A stretch of 64,000 nucleotides of DNA, taken from contig NZ_CP011479.1 of assembly GCF_001011155.1 (NCBI RefSeq), forward strand, positions 3,800,501-3,864,500, read 5' to 3'. Source of the stretch: Hoeflea sp. IMCC20628 (lineage in GTDB: Bacteria; Pseudomonadota; Alphaproteobacteria; Rhizobiales; Rhizobiaceae). Positions 26,243 to 35,529 of this stretch are shown here, in pieces. How positions within the stretch are numbered: position 1 is the first letter of the stretch; each line of letters starts with the position of its first letter. Position numbers and translations under genes: made by a program. Under the pieces are notes generated by a model that was not told the origin of the DNA, searched no databases, and was given only the letters and a program-made list of their open reading frames with translations.

Positions 26243-29200
26243 CATACGCGTCCCGCCGCCGGACGGCGGCCATAGAGGAACGACAGAGCGCGGGCAAAAT
26301 CGTCACCAATGCCAACCAGCGCCGGCACCAGGAACAGCACCAGCAGCGTGGTCGTGGCGAGGCCGAAGACAATTGTGATTGCCATAGGCAGCAGGAACTG
26401 AGCCTGCAGACTGGTCTCATATAGCAGTGGCAGCAGCCCGCCGATGGTGGTCAGCGAGGTCAACAACACGGCGCGCAAGCGGTCGCGGCTGGCACCGACC
26501 GCGGCCTCGGCAAGACTGTCGCCTGAGGCGCGACGCTCCTCAAGCCGGTCGACCAGGATGATGGAATCATTGACCAGAATACCCGCCAGTCCCAGCAGGC
26601 CGATGAAGGACAGGATTGTCAGTTGGTAGCCCAGTACCCAATGGCCGAAAATCGCGCCGACGATGCCGAAGGGAATGATCAGCAAAACCGCGATTGGCCG
26701 CCAGTAGCTGGCAAACACCCAGGCCAGAATGATGTAGATGACACTGAGCGCCACAGCGACGCCGATCTTGAGGTCAGCGAAGGCGTTTTCCTGTTCCTCC
26801 GACCGTCCGCCAAAGGAATAGCTGACGCCGTGCCGGGCCGCGACCAGATCGAGGCTGCCGCTGGAGGTCAGTTGTTCGACCACTGCGCCGGTGGTTGTCA
26901 GCGCCGTATCGATGTCACCGGTGACCGAAATGGTGCTCTTGCCATCACGACGCTGGATCGCGGAAAACCCCTGCCTGTCGGTCATCTCGACAACTTCCGA
27001 TAAAGGTACGAAGGTGCCACCGGGACTTCTGAGTTCAAAGTCACGCAGAGCCTGGGCACCCGGCGACGCCGGCACTTGGACAAGGCGCACGGTGACCTCG
27101 TCACTGCCGCGCGGGAAGCGGAACGGAACCGCGCCATCAAAGGCATTGCGGATCTGCCGGCCGACATCTTCGATCGAAAACCCCAGCGCGGCCCCCTGCG
27201 GGGTCAATTGCATGACAAGTTCCGGCTTGCCCCAAGGCAGATTGTCATCAAGACCGGTGACGCCCGCAACGCCTGACAGAAGCGCGATGACATCGGCCGC
27301 GGCAGTTTTCAACGCTGCCACGCGGTCTCCCTGCAGCCGCACCTCGATGTCCCTGCCCGGAGGTCCGCCGCGGGATTGCGCAACGGTAAAGCGGCTCACG
27401 CCGGCGATGTCAGGCGCTGCCTTGCGCCAGGCGTTGACAATGTCCGGCGTGCGGACGTCGCGCTCCTCCGACGTGGTCAGTTGCACCTGGATGCGCGCCG
27501 TGGCGCTGCCGCTGCGGCTTGACGCCCCGAAGGTAGTGAAAACAGCGCGGATGGAAGACGGCCCGTCGCCCGCCAAAGCGACGTCGGCCTGGCGCAGGGC
27601 TTGCTCGTGCGCCGCAATTGCCTTGAGGGCTGTTTCTTCGGGCAAGCCGGCGTTGAATATGAGTGTGCCATTGATATTTTCGGCTTCCGGCGACGGGAAG
27701 AAGACGAACTCGACACGTCCAGACCGAACCAGGCCGATGGCGAGAACCATCACCATAGCGAGAGCGATGGAGAGCGTCACGTAACGCCAGTCCCAGGCCA
27801 GTTGCACCAGCCACGAGAAAGGTCCGTTGCGGAACCGGTCGAAGCCGGCGTCAAAGGCGCGCCGGAACCGACTTTCACCGGCAGCTTCAACGCGGCCATT
27901 CTTGTGGGCTTTTCGCCGCCGCAGGGCCAGCAAAGCCCATTCCATCAGTGTGGCGAGAGCCAGCGACACCGCCACCACGATGGCCATGCGCGCAGCCGCG
28001 GGCAATCCGGCATAGTCACGCGCCGCAGATCGCAAGCCGGAATCGCTCGCACCCAGCGCCAGATCTACGGCCAGGCGTCCGGACACGCCGATAAAAAACA
28101 CCATCAGCACAAGTGCAATCAGGAACTGGCGCCACCAGGACCAGCCCGGTGCCTTGCGCCCGGCCAGCGAATTGGCCAGATGCCCAGGCAGGATCAGGAA
28201 GCACTCAAGCAAGCTTGAAACCAGAACGGCAATCACCACCATCGGCAGGACGGCCATCATCTGGCCGATGGTGTCGCCGATCAGCAGGATCGGCGCGAAG
28301 GCCGCCAGCGTGGTCGACATCGCCGCAATCACCGGGGTGAACATCATGCTGACGCCGTTTTCCGCCGCCGTTTGCGGATCATCGCCCATCTCGAGCCGGG
28401 TGGCGGTGTGTTCGCCCACGACAATGGCGTCATCGACAATGATGCCGAGCATCATGATCAGTGAAAACAGCGACATCATGTTGATGGTCTGCCCGGAGGC
28501 ATACATGAAGCCGATGGTGGCGAGCATCGCCACCGGGATGCCGGCGGCGACCCAGAAGGCGATGCGGGCGTTGAGGAACGCGAACAGGATCACCACCACC
28601 ACCAGCAGGCCGCCAAGCCCGTTCTTGACCAGCAGCCAGATCCGGGCGGCGAGTGCATCGGAGGCAACTTCATAGGTCGCCAGCTCGACGCCGGGCGGCA
28701 GTTGCGGGGTGATCTCGTCGACATAGCCCGACAGGATAGATGCGGTCTTGAGCGTGTCGGCAGTGGGCGCACGCCGGACATCAAGCTCGATTGCCGGCGA
28801 TCCGCTGGCCAGACCACGGGTGTCGTCAGCGTCAAAACCATCAGTGATCTCGGCAATATCGCCCAGCAGCACTTTTTCGCCGCCTGTGAAGGATTTGACT
28901 TCGACATCGGCGAGTTCGCGCGCGCCCTGGGCGTCCGCCAGGGTTCGCAACTGACGATCAACGGCCCCCTCGACGGTCCCCGAGGGCAGGTCGCGGCTGT
29001 TGGCGGCAATCGCGGTCGAGACATCGGAGATCTTCATATCGAGTCGCCGAAGCTCGATCTCCGGCACCTCGATACGGATTTCGGCGCTACGCAGGCCGGT
29101 GAAATTGATCTTGTCGATGCCACGATCAATCAGGTCATCGCGAATGCGCTTGGCCCAGGCGCGTTTGACCACTTCATCGGCACTGCCAAACACCGCAAGC

Positions 29201-29655
29201 TTGGCAACGCTGTCGAAAAACACCGACCTCGATATGGTGGGGTCTTCTGCATCCTCAGGCAGGTTGCCCACCGCCTTGACCGCGGTTTCGACATCCGTCA
29301 TGGCCTGGGTCATGTCAGTGGCGTCGGTAAACTCAAGCCGCACCGTGGCGGACCCTTCTGCTGCGGTTGACGTCATCCGGTCGACGCCGGATACGTAGCG
29401 CACCTCCGGCTCGATCAGTGCCAGGATGTTGGTCTCGACGTCTTCGGCGCTGGCGCCGGACCAGGCAACGCCGATGCTGATGGTCGGCCTGTCGATGGTG
29501 GGGAAAAACTGGGTGTTGATGCGGGCAATCGAGAATGCGCCGAACAGGATCATCAGCACCATCAGCAGATTGGCCGCATTGGGGTGCCGGATGAAAGTGC
29601 TGACCAGACCGCGACTGGCAACCAGCCCCCGGCCGGACGCCTCGCCGACGCTCAT
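26242..29655 (-). CDS. RND-family efflux permease (AcrB/MexB superfamily)
   Basis: Proton-driven inner-membrane pump of 1137 aa. The N-terminal helix is followed by the porter domain (IEPEVRYVSGVDRMTSTAAEGSA), a helix bundle with the proton-relay motif MMLGIIVDDAIVVGEH (adjacent Asp residues equivalent to AcrB D407/D408), the second porter domain and the C-terminal helix bundle with GLAGILVNDSIILVDRLEERR. It is longer than most (about 1040 aa): an insert after TM6 contains two further hydrophobic segments. Substrates are unknown; the sequence is closer to general or lipid/drug exporters than to heavy-metal pumps. Its ATG overlaps the stop of the adaptor gene (ATGA), so they are coupled. No outer membrane factor is encoded nearby. 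Confidence 0.92.
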   Translation of the reverse strand: MSVGEASGRGLVASRGLVSTFIRHPNAANLLMVLMILFGAFSIARINTQFFPTIDRPTISIGVAWSGASAEDVETNILALIEPEVRYVSGVDRMTSTAAEGSATVRLEFTDATDMTQAMTDVETAVKAVGNLPEDAEDPTISRSVFFDSVAKLAVFGSADEVVKRAWAKRIRDDLIDRGIDKINFTGLRSAEIRIEVPEIELRRLDMKISDVSTAIAANSRDLPSGTVEGAVDRQLRTLADAQGARELADVEVKSFTGGEKVLLGDIAEITDGFDADDTRGLASGSPAIELDVRRAPTADTLKTASILSGYVDEITPQLPPGVELATYEVASDALAARIWLLVKNGLGGLLVVVVILFAFLNARIAFWVAAGIPVAMLATIGFMYASGQTINMMSLFSLIMMLGIIVDDAIVVGEHTATRLEMGDDPQTAAENGVSMMFTPVIAAMSTTLAAFAPILLIGDTIGQMMAVLPMVVIAVLVSSLLECFLILPGHLANSLAGRKAPGWSWWRQFLIALVLMVFFIGVSGRLAVDLALGASDSGLRSAARDYAGLPAAARMAIVVAVSLALATLMEWALLALRRRKAHKNGRVEAAGESRFRRAFDAGFDRFRNGPFSWLVQLAWDWRYVTLSIALAMVMVLAIGLVRSGRVEFVFFPSPEAENINGTLIFNAGLPEETALKAIAAHEQALRQADVALAGDGPSSIRAVFTTFGASSRSGSATARIQVQLTTSEERDVRTPDIVNAWRKAAPDIAGVSRFTVAQSRGGPPGRDIEVRLQGDRVAALKTAAADVIALLSGVAGVTGLDDNLPWGKPELVMQLTPQGAALGFSIEDVGRQIRNAFDGAVPFRFPRGSDEVTVRLVQVPASPGAQALRDFELRSPGGTFVPLSEVVEMTDRQGFSAIQRRDGKSTISVTGDIDTALTTTGAVVEQLTSSGSLDLVAARHGVSYSFGGRSEEQENAFADLKIGVAVALSVIYIILAWVFASYWRPIAVLLIIPFGIVGAIFGHWVLGYQLTILSFIGLLGLAGILVNDSIILVDRLEERRASGDSLAEAAVGASRDRLRAVLLTSLTTIGGLLPLLYETSLQAQFLLPMAITIVFGLATTTLLVLFLVPALVGIGDDFARALSFLYGRRPAAGRV

Positions 29656-31046
29656 TGGTCGCTGTCCGTTTCCGCTTCGGGCGATGGCGCAGTTGGTGGG
29701 CTGCCTGCGGACGGTTCACGCACGCGCACGCCCTCGGTCGCTTCGGTCAGCCGTGTGACCAGCACGATGTCGCCGTCCTCAAGCTCGCCATCGAGGATGG
29801 CATCTTCGCCGTCCCAGGCAATCAGCCGGACCTCGCGGCGCAACAATTTGCCGTCCACCACGATGAAGACGTGGTCGGAATTGCGCAGCGCGGTTTCGGG
29901 CAGGCGAAAGGTTTGCGGCCAGATGCGGTCAGGCACCACCAGCGAGACAAAGGCGCCGGGGCGCAGTTTCACCGGATTGTCGGCTTCAGCGATGCGGGCA
30001 AAAACCTCGACACCACCGCGCTCGGCCGTGACCCGCGCGCCGATACGGTCAATAAGTGCCGGCCATGTGTAATCGGTGCCGCCGACACTCCAGCTGACCT
30101 TGACCTCGCGGCCGATCAGCGGATCGGCATCGGTCGCCATGCGGCCATACTGGGCATTGGTCAGGGTGAAGCGCACATCGAGCGCTGTATCATCATAGAT
30201 CGAAACCAGAGCTTCGTTGGCGTTCACCGACCGGCCAGTCTCGACCGACTCTTCGGAAATGATGCCATCAAACGGCGCTACAAGCGCTGTGTCAGCCAAC
30301 TTGCGCTCAGCTTCGCGGACTTTCCATTCCAGCCGCTCGGCATTTGCTTCCTGCTGAGTGCGCTGCGCTTCGGCGATGAGGATATTGCTGCGGCGCTGAC
30401 CTGAAGCCTGTTCGCGTTGAGACAGGATCAGCCGCCGCGCATCCACTTCCTTGTCGGTCAGGGCGCCGGAGCCGGCCAGCGACAGCGCGCGTTCGAGATC
30501 GGCGCTGCCCAGTTGCAGTTGCGCGTCGGCCGCCTCCAGTTGCTCCCGCTCGGCGGCGAGCCGCGCGTCAATCTCGGCGATGGCGCCGCGGACAGAGGCA
30601 AGATTGGTGCGGGCTTCAAGCAAGGCGCCTTCATAGGCAAAAGCATCGACACGCAGCAAAACCGTGCCCTTGGCGACGCGACGGCCAGCCACCAGATCCG
30701 GATGTATCTCGACCACGTCGCCGCTGACTGCCGTGCGCAATTCGACATTGCGACCGGCATCAACCTGGCCATAAAGCCTTATATCGGGACGATTGTCGGC
30801 GCGCGCGGCGGGCATTGTGTCGACGGTGTAGACCAGAGGGGTGAATTCGCGCGGCGAGCGCTCCGGCTTGGACGCAGCCATGCGTTCCATCACCACCCAG
30901 CCGCCGGCCAGAACCAGCGCCATCAGCGCGAACTGCGCCACAGGCCGCAAGACCCCGGAACGGGCAGACGCCGTTTTTTTGGCGTCAGCATCGGTTGGCA
31001 GGTTTGTACGCGTCTCTGTCCTTTCGGGCAGGGGCCTGTCGAGCAT
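29652..31046 (-). CDS. RND efflux periplasmic adaptor (membrane fusion protein, HlyD family)
   Basis: Adaptor of 464 aa. A membrane anchor near the N-terminus (QFALMALVLAGGWVV) is followed by the split lipoyl domain (AVSGDVVEIHPDLVAGRRVAKGTVLLRVD and, after the hairpin, KLADTALVAPFDGIISEESVETGRSV). Between them lies a long alpha-helical hairpin rich in Glu, Arg and Ala. The beta-barrel and membrane-proximal domains follow (LRPGAFVSLVVPDRI). The C-terminus is acidic and proline-rich. The start MLDRPL at 31046 has a strong ribosome binding site (ggaggag); the longer frame upstream has none. It overlaps the permease gene downstream, and a large dyad sits in its upstream region. Confidence 0.9.
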   Translation of the reverse strand: MLDRPLPERTETRTNLPTDADAKKTASARSGVLRPVAQFALMALVLAGGWVVMERMAASKPERSPREFTPLVYTVDTMPAARADNRPDIRLYGQVDAGRNVELRTAVSGDVVEIHPDLVAGRRVAKGTVLLRVDAFAYEGALLEARTNLASVRGAIAEIDARLAAEREQLEAADAQLQLGSADLERALSLAGSGALTDKEVDARRLILSQREQASGQRRSNILIAEAQRTQQEANAERLEWKVREAERKLADTALVAPFDGIISEESVETGRSVNANEALVSIYDDTALDVRFTLTNAQYGRMATDADPLIGREVKVSWSVGGTDYTWPALIDRIGARVTAERGGVEVFARIAEADNPVKLRPGAFVSLVVPDRIWPQTFRLPETALRNSDHVFIVVDGKLLRREVRLIAWDGEDAILDGELEDGDIVLVTRLTEATEGVRVREPSAGSPPTAPSPEAETDSDQ

Positions 31047-31082
31047 GGATCTCCTCCGTTGACCTTGAACAGGTAACGCAAT

Positions 31083-31121
31083 GCCGCAACATGGCAAATT
31101 AAAGTTTTGTCATGTTACGGC
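31083..31121 (-). promoter_or_regulatory. 16-bp imperfect inverted repeat upstream of the efflux operon
   Basis: Arms 31083-31098 and 31106-31121 match in 14 of 16 positions around a 7-nt A/T centre; the core is aacatg...catgtt. It lies 37-75 bp before the adaptor start codon, where an operator for a TetR- or MarR-type repressor would be expected. It also follows the hslO stop by about 10 bp, but lacks a T run, so it is not a good terminator. Confidence 0.55.
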
Positions 31122-31131
31122 AAAGTCAGGA

Positions 31132-32124
31132 TCAGCCGCCAAACTCGGACGGATCGAAACGGTAGGCTGTCGAGCAGAACTCGCATTGCACCGTGATTTC
31201 ACCATCTTCAACGCTGTTGGAGATTTCCTCGGCGGTAAAGCCGCGCAGAACCTCGCCCAGCCGCTCGCGGGAGCAACTGCAGCGGTCAAACACCGGCACA
31301 GGCGGATAGACCTTGGCGCCACGCTCATGAAACAGCCGGTAGAGCAGACGTTCGGCGCCCACTTCCGGATCCGTCAATTCACCCGGCTGCACGGTACTGA
31401 CAAGCGCCTTGGCTTCGGCCCAGCCGTCATCATCATTGTGAAGCAGCTCTTCGACACCCTCCGGCGCATCACCACCTGGAAGGTCGGGATGCCGCATCCG
31501 GTCGGGTGACTGGGGCAGGAACTGCACCACGATTCCACCGGCGCGCCAACTCTGGCGCGGGTTGCCGTCGCTGTCGCGATCAAACAGTTCGGCAACGGCC
31601 AGCCGGACGAGTGTCGGGATCTGCTCGGACTGACGGAAATAGGTTTCCGCCATGGCTTCCAGCGTTTCGCCCTTCATTTCGACGATGCCCTGATAGCGCT
31701 GCATGTACTCGCCCTGGTCAATGGTGAAGGCCAGCACACCGGTGCCGAGCAGTTCGGCAGGGCTCGTGGTTCCGGCAGCCTGCGCGGCAGCAAGGCGCTC
31801 TTCGTCAAAGCGAGCATAGGCACGCAGGTTTCCCGGCGTGGAGAAGTCCGCCACGAGGAGATCCACAGGCCCGTCGCCCTTGGTCTGGACGATCAGCTTG
31901 CCTTCAAACTTGAGCGACGTTCCGAGCAGCACCGTCAGGGCGATGGCTTCGGCAAGCAGCCGTGCCACCGGCTCCGGATAGGAATGCCGCGCGAGGATCG
32001 TGTCGATCATCGGCCCAAGCTGAACGGTGCGTCCGCGCACATCCAGGCCATCCACATCGAAGGGCAGAACTTTGTCATCTCCGGCGAAGCCAGGCTCGCC
32101 GAGGGTTTGGATATCGGTTTCCAT
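31132..32124 (-). CDS. hslO: Redox-regulated chaperone Hsp33
   Basis: Hsp33 of about 330 aa, a cytoplasmic holdase activated by oxidation. The redox switch is present at the C-terminus: CSCSRERL and, after a linker, CEFC, i.e. CxC and CxxC, four cysteines that bind zinc when reduced. The N-terminal folding domain shows EAIALTVLLGTSLKFEGKLIVQTKGDGPVDLLVAD. Three in-frame ATGs overlap at 32130, 32127 and 32124; the last has GGGA at the best spacing. It follows argF by 114 bp on the same strand and may be read from the arg transcript, an arrangement also known in other rhizobia. Confidence 0.92.
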   Translation of the reverse strand: METDIQTLGEPGFAGDDKVLPFDVDGLDVRGRTVQLGPMIDTILARHSYPEPVARLLAEAIALTVLLGTSLKFEGKLIVQTKGDGPVDLLVADFSTPGNLRAYARFDEERLAAAQAAGTTSPAELLGTGVLAFTIDQGEYMQRYQGIVEMKGETLEAMAETYFRQSEQIPTLVRLAVAELFDRDSDGNPRQSWRAGGIVVQFLPQSPDRMRHPDLPGGDAPEGVEELLHNDDDGWAEAKALVSTVQPGELTDPEVGAERLLYRLFHERGAKVYPPVPVFDRCSCSRERLGEVLRGFTAEEISNSVEDGEITVQCEFCSTAYRFDPSEFGG

Positions 32125-32238
32125 CATCATTCCCGAGTGTTGAGCATGGCGCGTCCTGCCTCGGGTCGGCCAGGCATGATCCGCGTCCAAATTACCAACA
32201 GCGCATATAGGTACTGACCGGCGACAGTGCCAGAGGCG

Positions 32239-33162
32239 CTACAAAACGCCCATGCACCAGCGCATCACCGCCTTTTGCGCATGAAGCCGGTTTTCGGCTT
32301 CGTCAAACACCACCGATTGCGGTCCATCCATCACCCCGTCCGTGACTTCCTCACCACGGTGGGCAGGCAGGCAATGCATGAACAGGGCATCCGGATTGGC
32401 CTTGGCCATCAAATCCTCATTGACCTGATAGGGCAGGAAAACATTGTGGCCGCGGGCCTTGTGTTCCTGGTTCATAGACACCCAGGTGTCGGTGATGACG
32501 CAGTCGGCCCCCTTGATGGCGCGGTCCGGATCGGTGCTGATGTCGATTTCGGCACCAAGCTTGCGGGCATAGTCGACATATTTCATTTCGGGCCCGGATC
32601 CGGCCGGGGTTGCAATCTGCATGCGGTAGCCGAATTGCCCCGCACCTTCGATCAGCGAATGAAGCACATTGTTGCCATCACCGGTCCAGGCCAGCGTCTT
32701 TCCCTTCACCGGGCCACGATGTTCCTCGAAAGTGAGGATGTCAGCCATGATCTGGCAGGGATGGGTGTCATCGGTCAGCGCGTTGATAACCGGCACGGTG
32801 GCGTGCTCGGCCAGTTCCAGCATGCGGGAATGGTCAAGCGTGCGGATCATGATCATGTCGACATAGCGCGACAGGACTTTGGCCGTGTCGGCAATGGTTT
32901 CGGCGCGGCCAAGCTGCATCTCGGTTCCCGACAGGAACAGGGTTTCGCCGCCGAGTTGGCGCATGCCGACGTCAAATGACACCCGGGTGCGCGTCGACGG
33001 CTTTTCAAAAATCATCGCCAGCATCTTGCCAGCTAGCGGACGGTCAACCTCGGTGGTTGTCTTGGCTGATCGCGCCGCATCAAGCATGGCGCGCAGATCG
33101 GCAGAGCTGACAGCTGCGAGATCAAGAAAATGGCGAGTTCCGTCGGATTTGGTCTGCGTCAT
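32239..33162 (-). CDS. argF: Ornithine carbamoyltransferase
   Basis: Arginine biosynthesis enzyme of 307 aa that makes citrulline from ornithine and carbamoyl phosphate. The carbamoyl phosphate site STRTR, the HPCQ motif ([11 protein letters not shown]) and the ornithine-side [11 protein letters not shown] loop are all intact. Length matches the anabolic enzyme. It lies 14 bp after argD, so the two form an operon with consecutive biosynthetic steps around ornithine and citrulline. Only a weak ribosome binding site (ggat) precedes ATG 33162. Confidence 0.95.
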   Translation of the reverse strand: MTQTKSDGTRHFLDLAAVSSADLRAMLDAARSAKTTTEVDRPLAGKMLAMIFEKPSTRTRVSFDVGMRQLGGETLFLSGTEMQLGRAETIADTAKVLSRYVDMIMIRTLDHSRMLELAEHATVPVINALTDDTHPCQIMADILTFEEHRGPVKGKTLAWTGDGNNVLHSLIEGAGQFGYRMQIATPAGSGPEMKYVDYARKLGAEIDISTDPDRAIKGADCVITDTWVSMNQEHKARGHNVFLPYQVNEDLMAKANPDALFMHCLPAHRGEEVTDGVMDGPQSVVFDEAENRLHAQKAVMRWCMGVL

Positions 33163-33176
33163 GGGATCCAGTCCGG

Positions 33177-34364
33177 TTAAGAGGATTTGTGAGACAGCAT
33201 ATCGAGCGCCGCCTCTATTCTGGAGAGGGCTTCACGGGCTTCTTCGGCGGTCACAATCAAAGGCGGAAGCAAACGGACAACATTGTCACCAGCCGGGACG
33301 GCCAGCAGATTTTCATTGCGCATGGCCAAGACAAGATCGGCATTGGATTTGGCGCATTGAATGCCGAGCAACAGGCCTGCCCCGCGAACGCCCGTGATCA
33401 GATCAGGATAGCGATCCTTGAGTGAGGCAAGTCCTTGCCGCAACACCAGCGCGATATCGTTGACATGCGGCAGGAAATTCTCTTCCAGAATGACATCCAG
33501 CACAGCGTTGCCAACTGCCATGGCAAGCGGATTGCCGCCATAGGTGGTGCCATGGGTGCCCAGCGTCATGCCGTCAGCAGCATCTGCCGTGGCTAGACAG
33601 GCACCAAACGGGAAGCCGCCGCCGATGCCTTTGGCAATCGCCATGATGTCGGGTTCGATCCCGGCCCATTCATGGGCAAACAGCTTGCCGGTCCGCCCGA
33701 CACCGGACTGGACCTCATCCAGAACCAGCAGGATTCCCTGCTCGTCGCACAGATCGCGCAGCGCCCGCAGGGTTTCGTTGGACAGCGGCCGGACGCCGCC
33801 CTCGCCCTGTACCGGCTCAACAAGAATGGCTGCAGTGTTTTCAGTGATGGCCGCCTTGATGGCTTCAAGATCATCGAACGGCACCTGATCGAAGCCCTCG
33901 ACCTTGGGACCAAAACCCTCAAGATATTTGGCCTGGCCGCCGGCCGCGATGGTTGCCAGCGTCCGGCCGTGAAACGCACCTTCCATGGTGATGATGCGGT
34001 AGCGCTCCGGCTGGCCGTTGACATAGAAATGCCGGCGCGCGGTCTTGATGGCGCATTCGAGCGCTTCTGCACCCGAATTGGTAAAGAACACCTTGTCGGC
34101 GAAAGTCACCTCGGTGAGCCGTTCGGCCATCCGGGTCTGACCCGGAATTTCATGGACGTTGGAGAGATGCCACAATTTGTCGGCCTGCGCTTTCAGCGCT
34201 TCGACAAGATGCGGATGGGTATGGCCGAGCGAATTGACCGCGATGCCGGCGGCAAAATCGAGATAGCGTTCGCCAGTGTTCGTCTCCAGCCACACGCCAT
34301 GCCCGCGTTCAAAGACCAAGGGAACGCGATTGTAAGTATCATAAAGCGGCTTGACATCAGCCAT
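33177..34364 (-). CDS. argD: Acetylornithine aminotransferase
   Basis: PLP aminotransferase class III of 395 aa for the N-acetylornithine step of arginine synthesis; such enzymes often also act in lysine synthesis as succinyl-diaminopimelate aminotransferase. Visible motifs are [17 protein letters not shown] (phosphate loop), [24 protein letters not shown] with the PLP Asp, and the Schiff-base Lys245 in [17 protein letters not shown]. Start [11 protein letters not shown] at 34364 is favoured because GGGAG lies nine bases upstream; MSAM at 34373 would place it too close. It is the first gene of argD-argF. Confidence 0.93.
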   Translation of the reverse strand: MADVKPLYDTYNRVPLVFERGHGVWLETNTGERYLDFAAGIAVNSLGHTHPHLVEALKAQADKLWHLSNVHEIPGQTRMAERLTEVTFADKVFFTNSGAEALECAIKTARRHFYVNGQPERYRIITMEGAFHGRTLATIAAGGQAKYLEGFGPKVEGFDQVPFDDLEAIKAAITENTAAILVEPVQGEGGVRPLSNETLRALRDLCDEQGILLVLDEVQSGVGRTGKLFAHEWAGIEPDIMAIAKGIGGGFPFGACLATADAADGMTLGTHGTTYGGNPLAMAVGNAVLDVILEENFLPHVNDIALVLRQGLASLKDRYPDLITGVRGAGLLLGIQCAKSNADLVLAMRNENLLAVPAGDNVVRLLPPLIVTAEEAREALSRIEAALDMLSHKSS

Positions 34365-34840
34365 GGCGCTCATCTCCCATTGGACACCGGGCATCGGTGC
34401 ATTGACCGAAGCTTGGCGGAGGTTGTTGCGTTCCGCCCAGTCACCCAGTGCCGGAAAACCAAAAATGCCGCCCATTCCGGGGCGGCGTGGGCACTATTTA
34501 CATTTCGGTATGGACTGTCAATGAGACAAGCTGTGCGCCTGGTCCAGCGCCGGTTTGCACTTTATCTTATGCGGGAGCATATCGGGATGGCTGTCTGGAA
34601 GTGCGGCACGGCCTTCAGCCAGTCTCAACCTGTAAGTTGGGGAAAACCGAAAAAAGGAATCGGCATGATTCGCCTGACTCTTGTCATAGAGTCATGCAAC
34701 CACTAAGTTGAATTTATGAATTAGACGTTCGCGGCGGACACTATTCACCTCACAGTAACCGAGCGCTTGAGCTCCGGTCATCCGGAGCGGCGGTGAGGGA
34801 TTCTGCCATCCCGGAACACGGGATAAACGGAGACCAAGGC
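34365..34840. promoter_or_regulatory. Divergent regulatory region between argD and gcrA
   Basis: This 476-bp gap has no supported gene. It holds a 7-bp GC hairpin (34467-34473 with 34480-34486) followed on the minus strand by ATTTTT, which could be an attenuator or terminator in the argD leader. It also holds four GANTC sites at 34657-34661, 34667-34671, 34676-34680 and 34689-34693, another at 34799-34803, and an A/T-rich patch with a repeated TGAATT (34709 and 34717) that probably marks the gcrA promoter. Confidence 0.5.
34657..34693 (+). promoter_or_regulatory. Cluster of four GANTC (CcrM) methylation sites upstream of gcrA
   Basis: GAATC, GATTC, GACTC and GAGTC lie within 37 bp, about 150-185 bp before the gcrA start codon. 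GANTC is the target of the cell-cycle methyltransferase CcrM, and GcrA acts at such methylated promoters. Confidence 0.7.
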
Positions 34841-35365
34841 ATGAACTGGACTGATGATCGGGTTGAAAGACTCAAGAAACTCTGGGCAGACGGGCTGAGC
34901 GCCAGTCAGATTGCGGCACAGTTGGGCGGCGTCAGCCGCAATGCTGTGATCGGCAAGGTGCATCGCCTCAACCTTCCCGGCAGAGCCAAAAGCGGCGGTC
35001 AGGCGGCCGTGCGGACCAAACGCACAACCGCAGCACCGCGCGCACCGAATTATGCCGGACGCACGGCGACACAGACAACACGCACCGTCAGCCGTTCAAG
35101 CGGCGGCGCAGCTTTGAAAGATGATCTCGACGTCGTAGCCGTGGAGAACATCGATACGCGGCCGGTCGATGACGTTGTGGTGCCTATTTCACGGCGCCTT
35201 ACGCTGATCGAGCTTTCAGAGCGGACCTGCAAATGGCCACTTGGCGATCCTCTGCAAGAGGGCTTTCATTTCTGCGGCAATGATTCAGGCGAGGCGTCTC
35301 CCTATTGCGGCTACCACGCCAAACTGGCGTTCCAGCCGTCCAGCGAGCGCAAGCGCGCCCGCTGA
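34841..35365 (+). CDS. gcrA: Cell cycle regulator GcrA
   Basis: GcrA of 174 aa, a regulator found essentially only in Alphaproteobacteria. It binds sigma70-RNA polymerase and promotes transcription at CcrM-methylated promoters. The N-terminus is the diagnostic helix-turn-helix MNWTDDRVERLKKLWADGLSASQIAAQLGG, followed by SRNAVIGKVHRLNLPGR. A basic, low-complexity linker leads to the sigma-binding C-terminal region with LIELSERTCKWPLGDP and a cysteine pair (FHFCGN...SPYCGYH). The start at 34841 gives exactly this N-terminus with GGAG upstream. It is followed by a strong terminator. The upstream GANTC cluster suggests control by its own methylation circuit. Confidence 0.95.
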   Translation: MNWTDDRVERLKKLWADGLSASQIAAQLGGVSRNAVIGKVHRLNLPGRAKSGGQAAVRTKRTTAAPRAPNYAGRTATQTTRTVSRSSGGAALKDDLDVVAVENIDTRPVDDVVVPISRRLTLIELSERTCKWPLGDPLQEGFHFCGNDSGEASPYCGYHAKLAFQPSSERKRAR

Positions 35366-35387
35366 ACCAATTTCGATTGAAGACAGC

Positions 35388-35420
35388 AAAGCCCGGATCC
35401 ATCAATCCGGGCTTTTTTTT
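35388..35420 (+). terminator. Rho-independent terminator after gcrA
   Basis: Eleven-bp stem aaagcccggat/atccgggcttt (35388-35398 with 35405-35415), 6-nt loop and eight T in a row. Confidence 0.92.
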
Positions 35421-35529
35421 GCGCTCGTGTGGCCGTGACGGTTGAGATCATGGATGGTGACGCGGAGACCGCAATCAATGTAAGTTGTCGGTCGCGACAC
35501 ACTCAAAATCAGGCAAAGAGGATCGGCCG

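Noticed and set aside
33672-34706. Plus-strand open frame of 344 codons
   Set aside because: Antisense to argD and running into the regulatory gap; no recognizable features.
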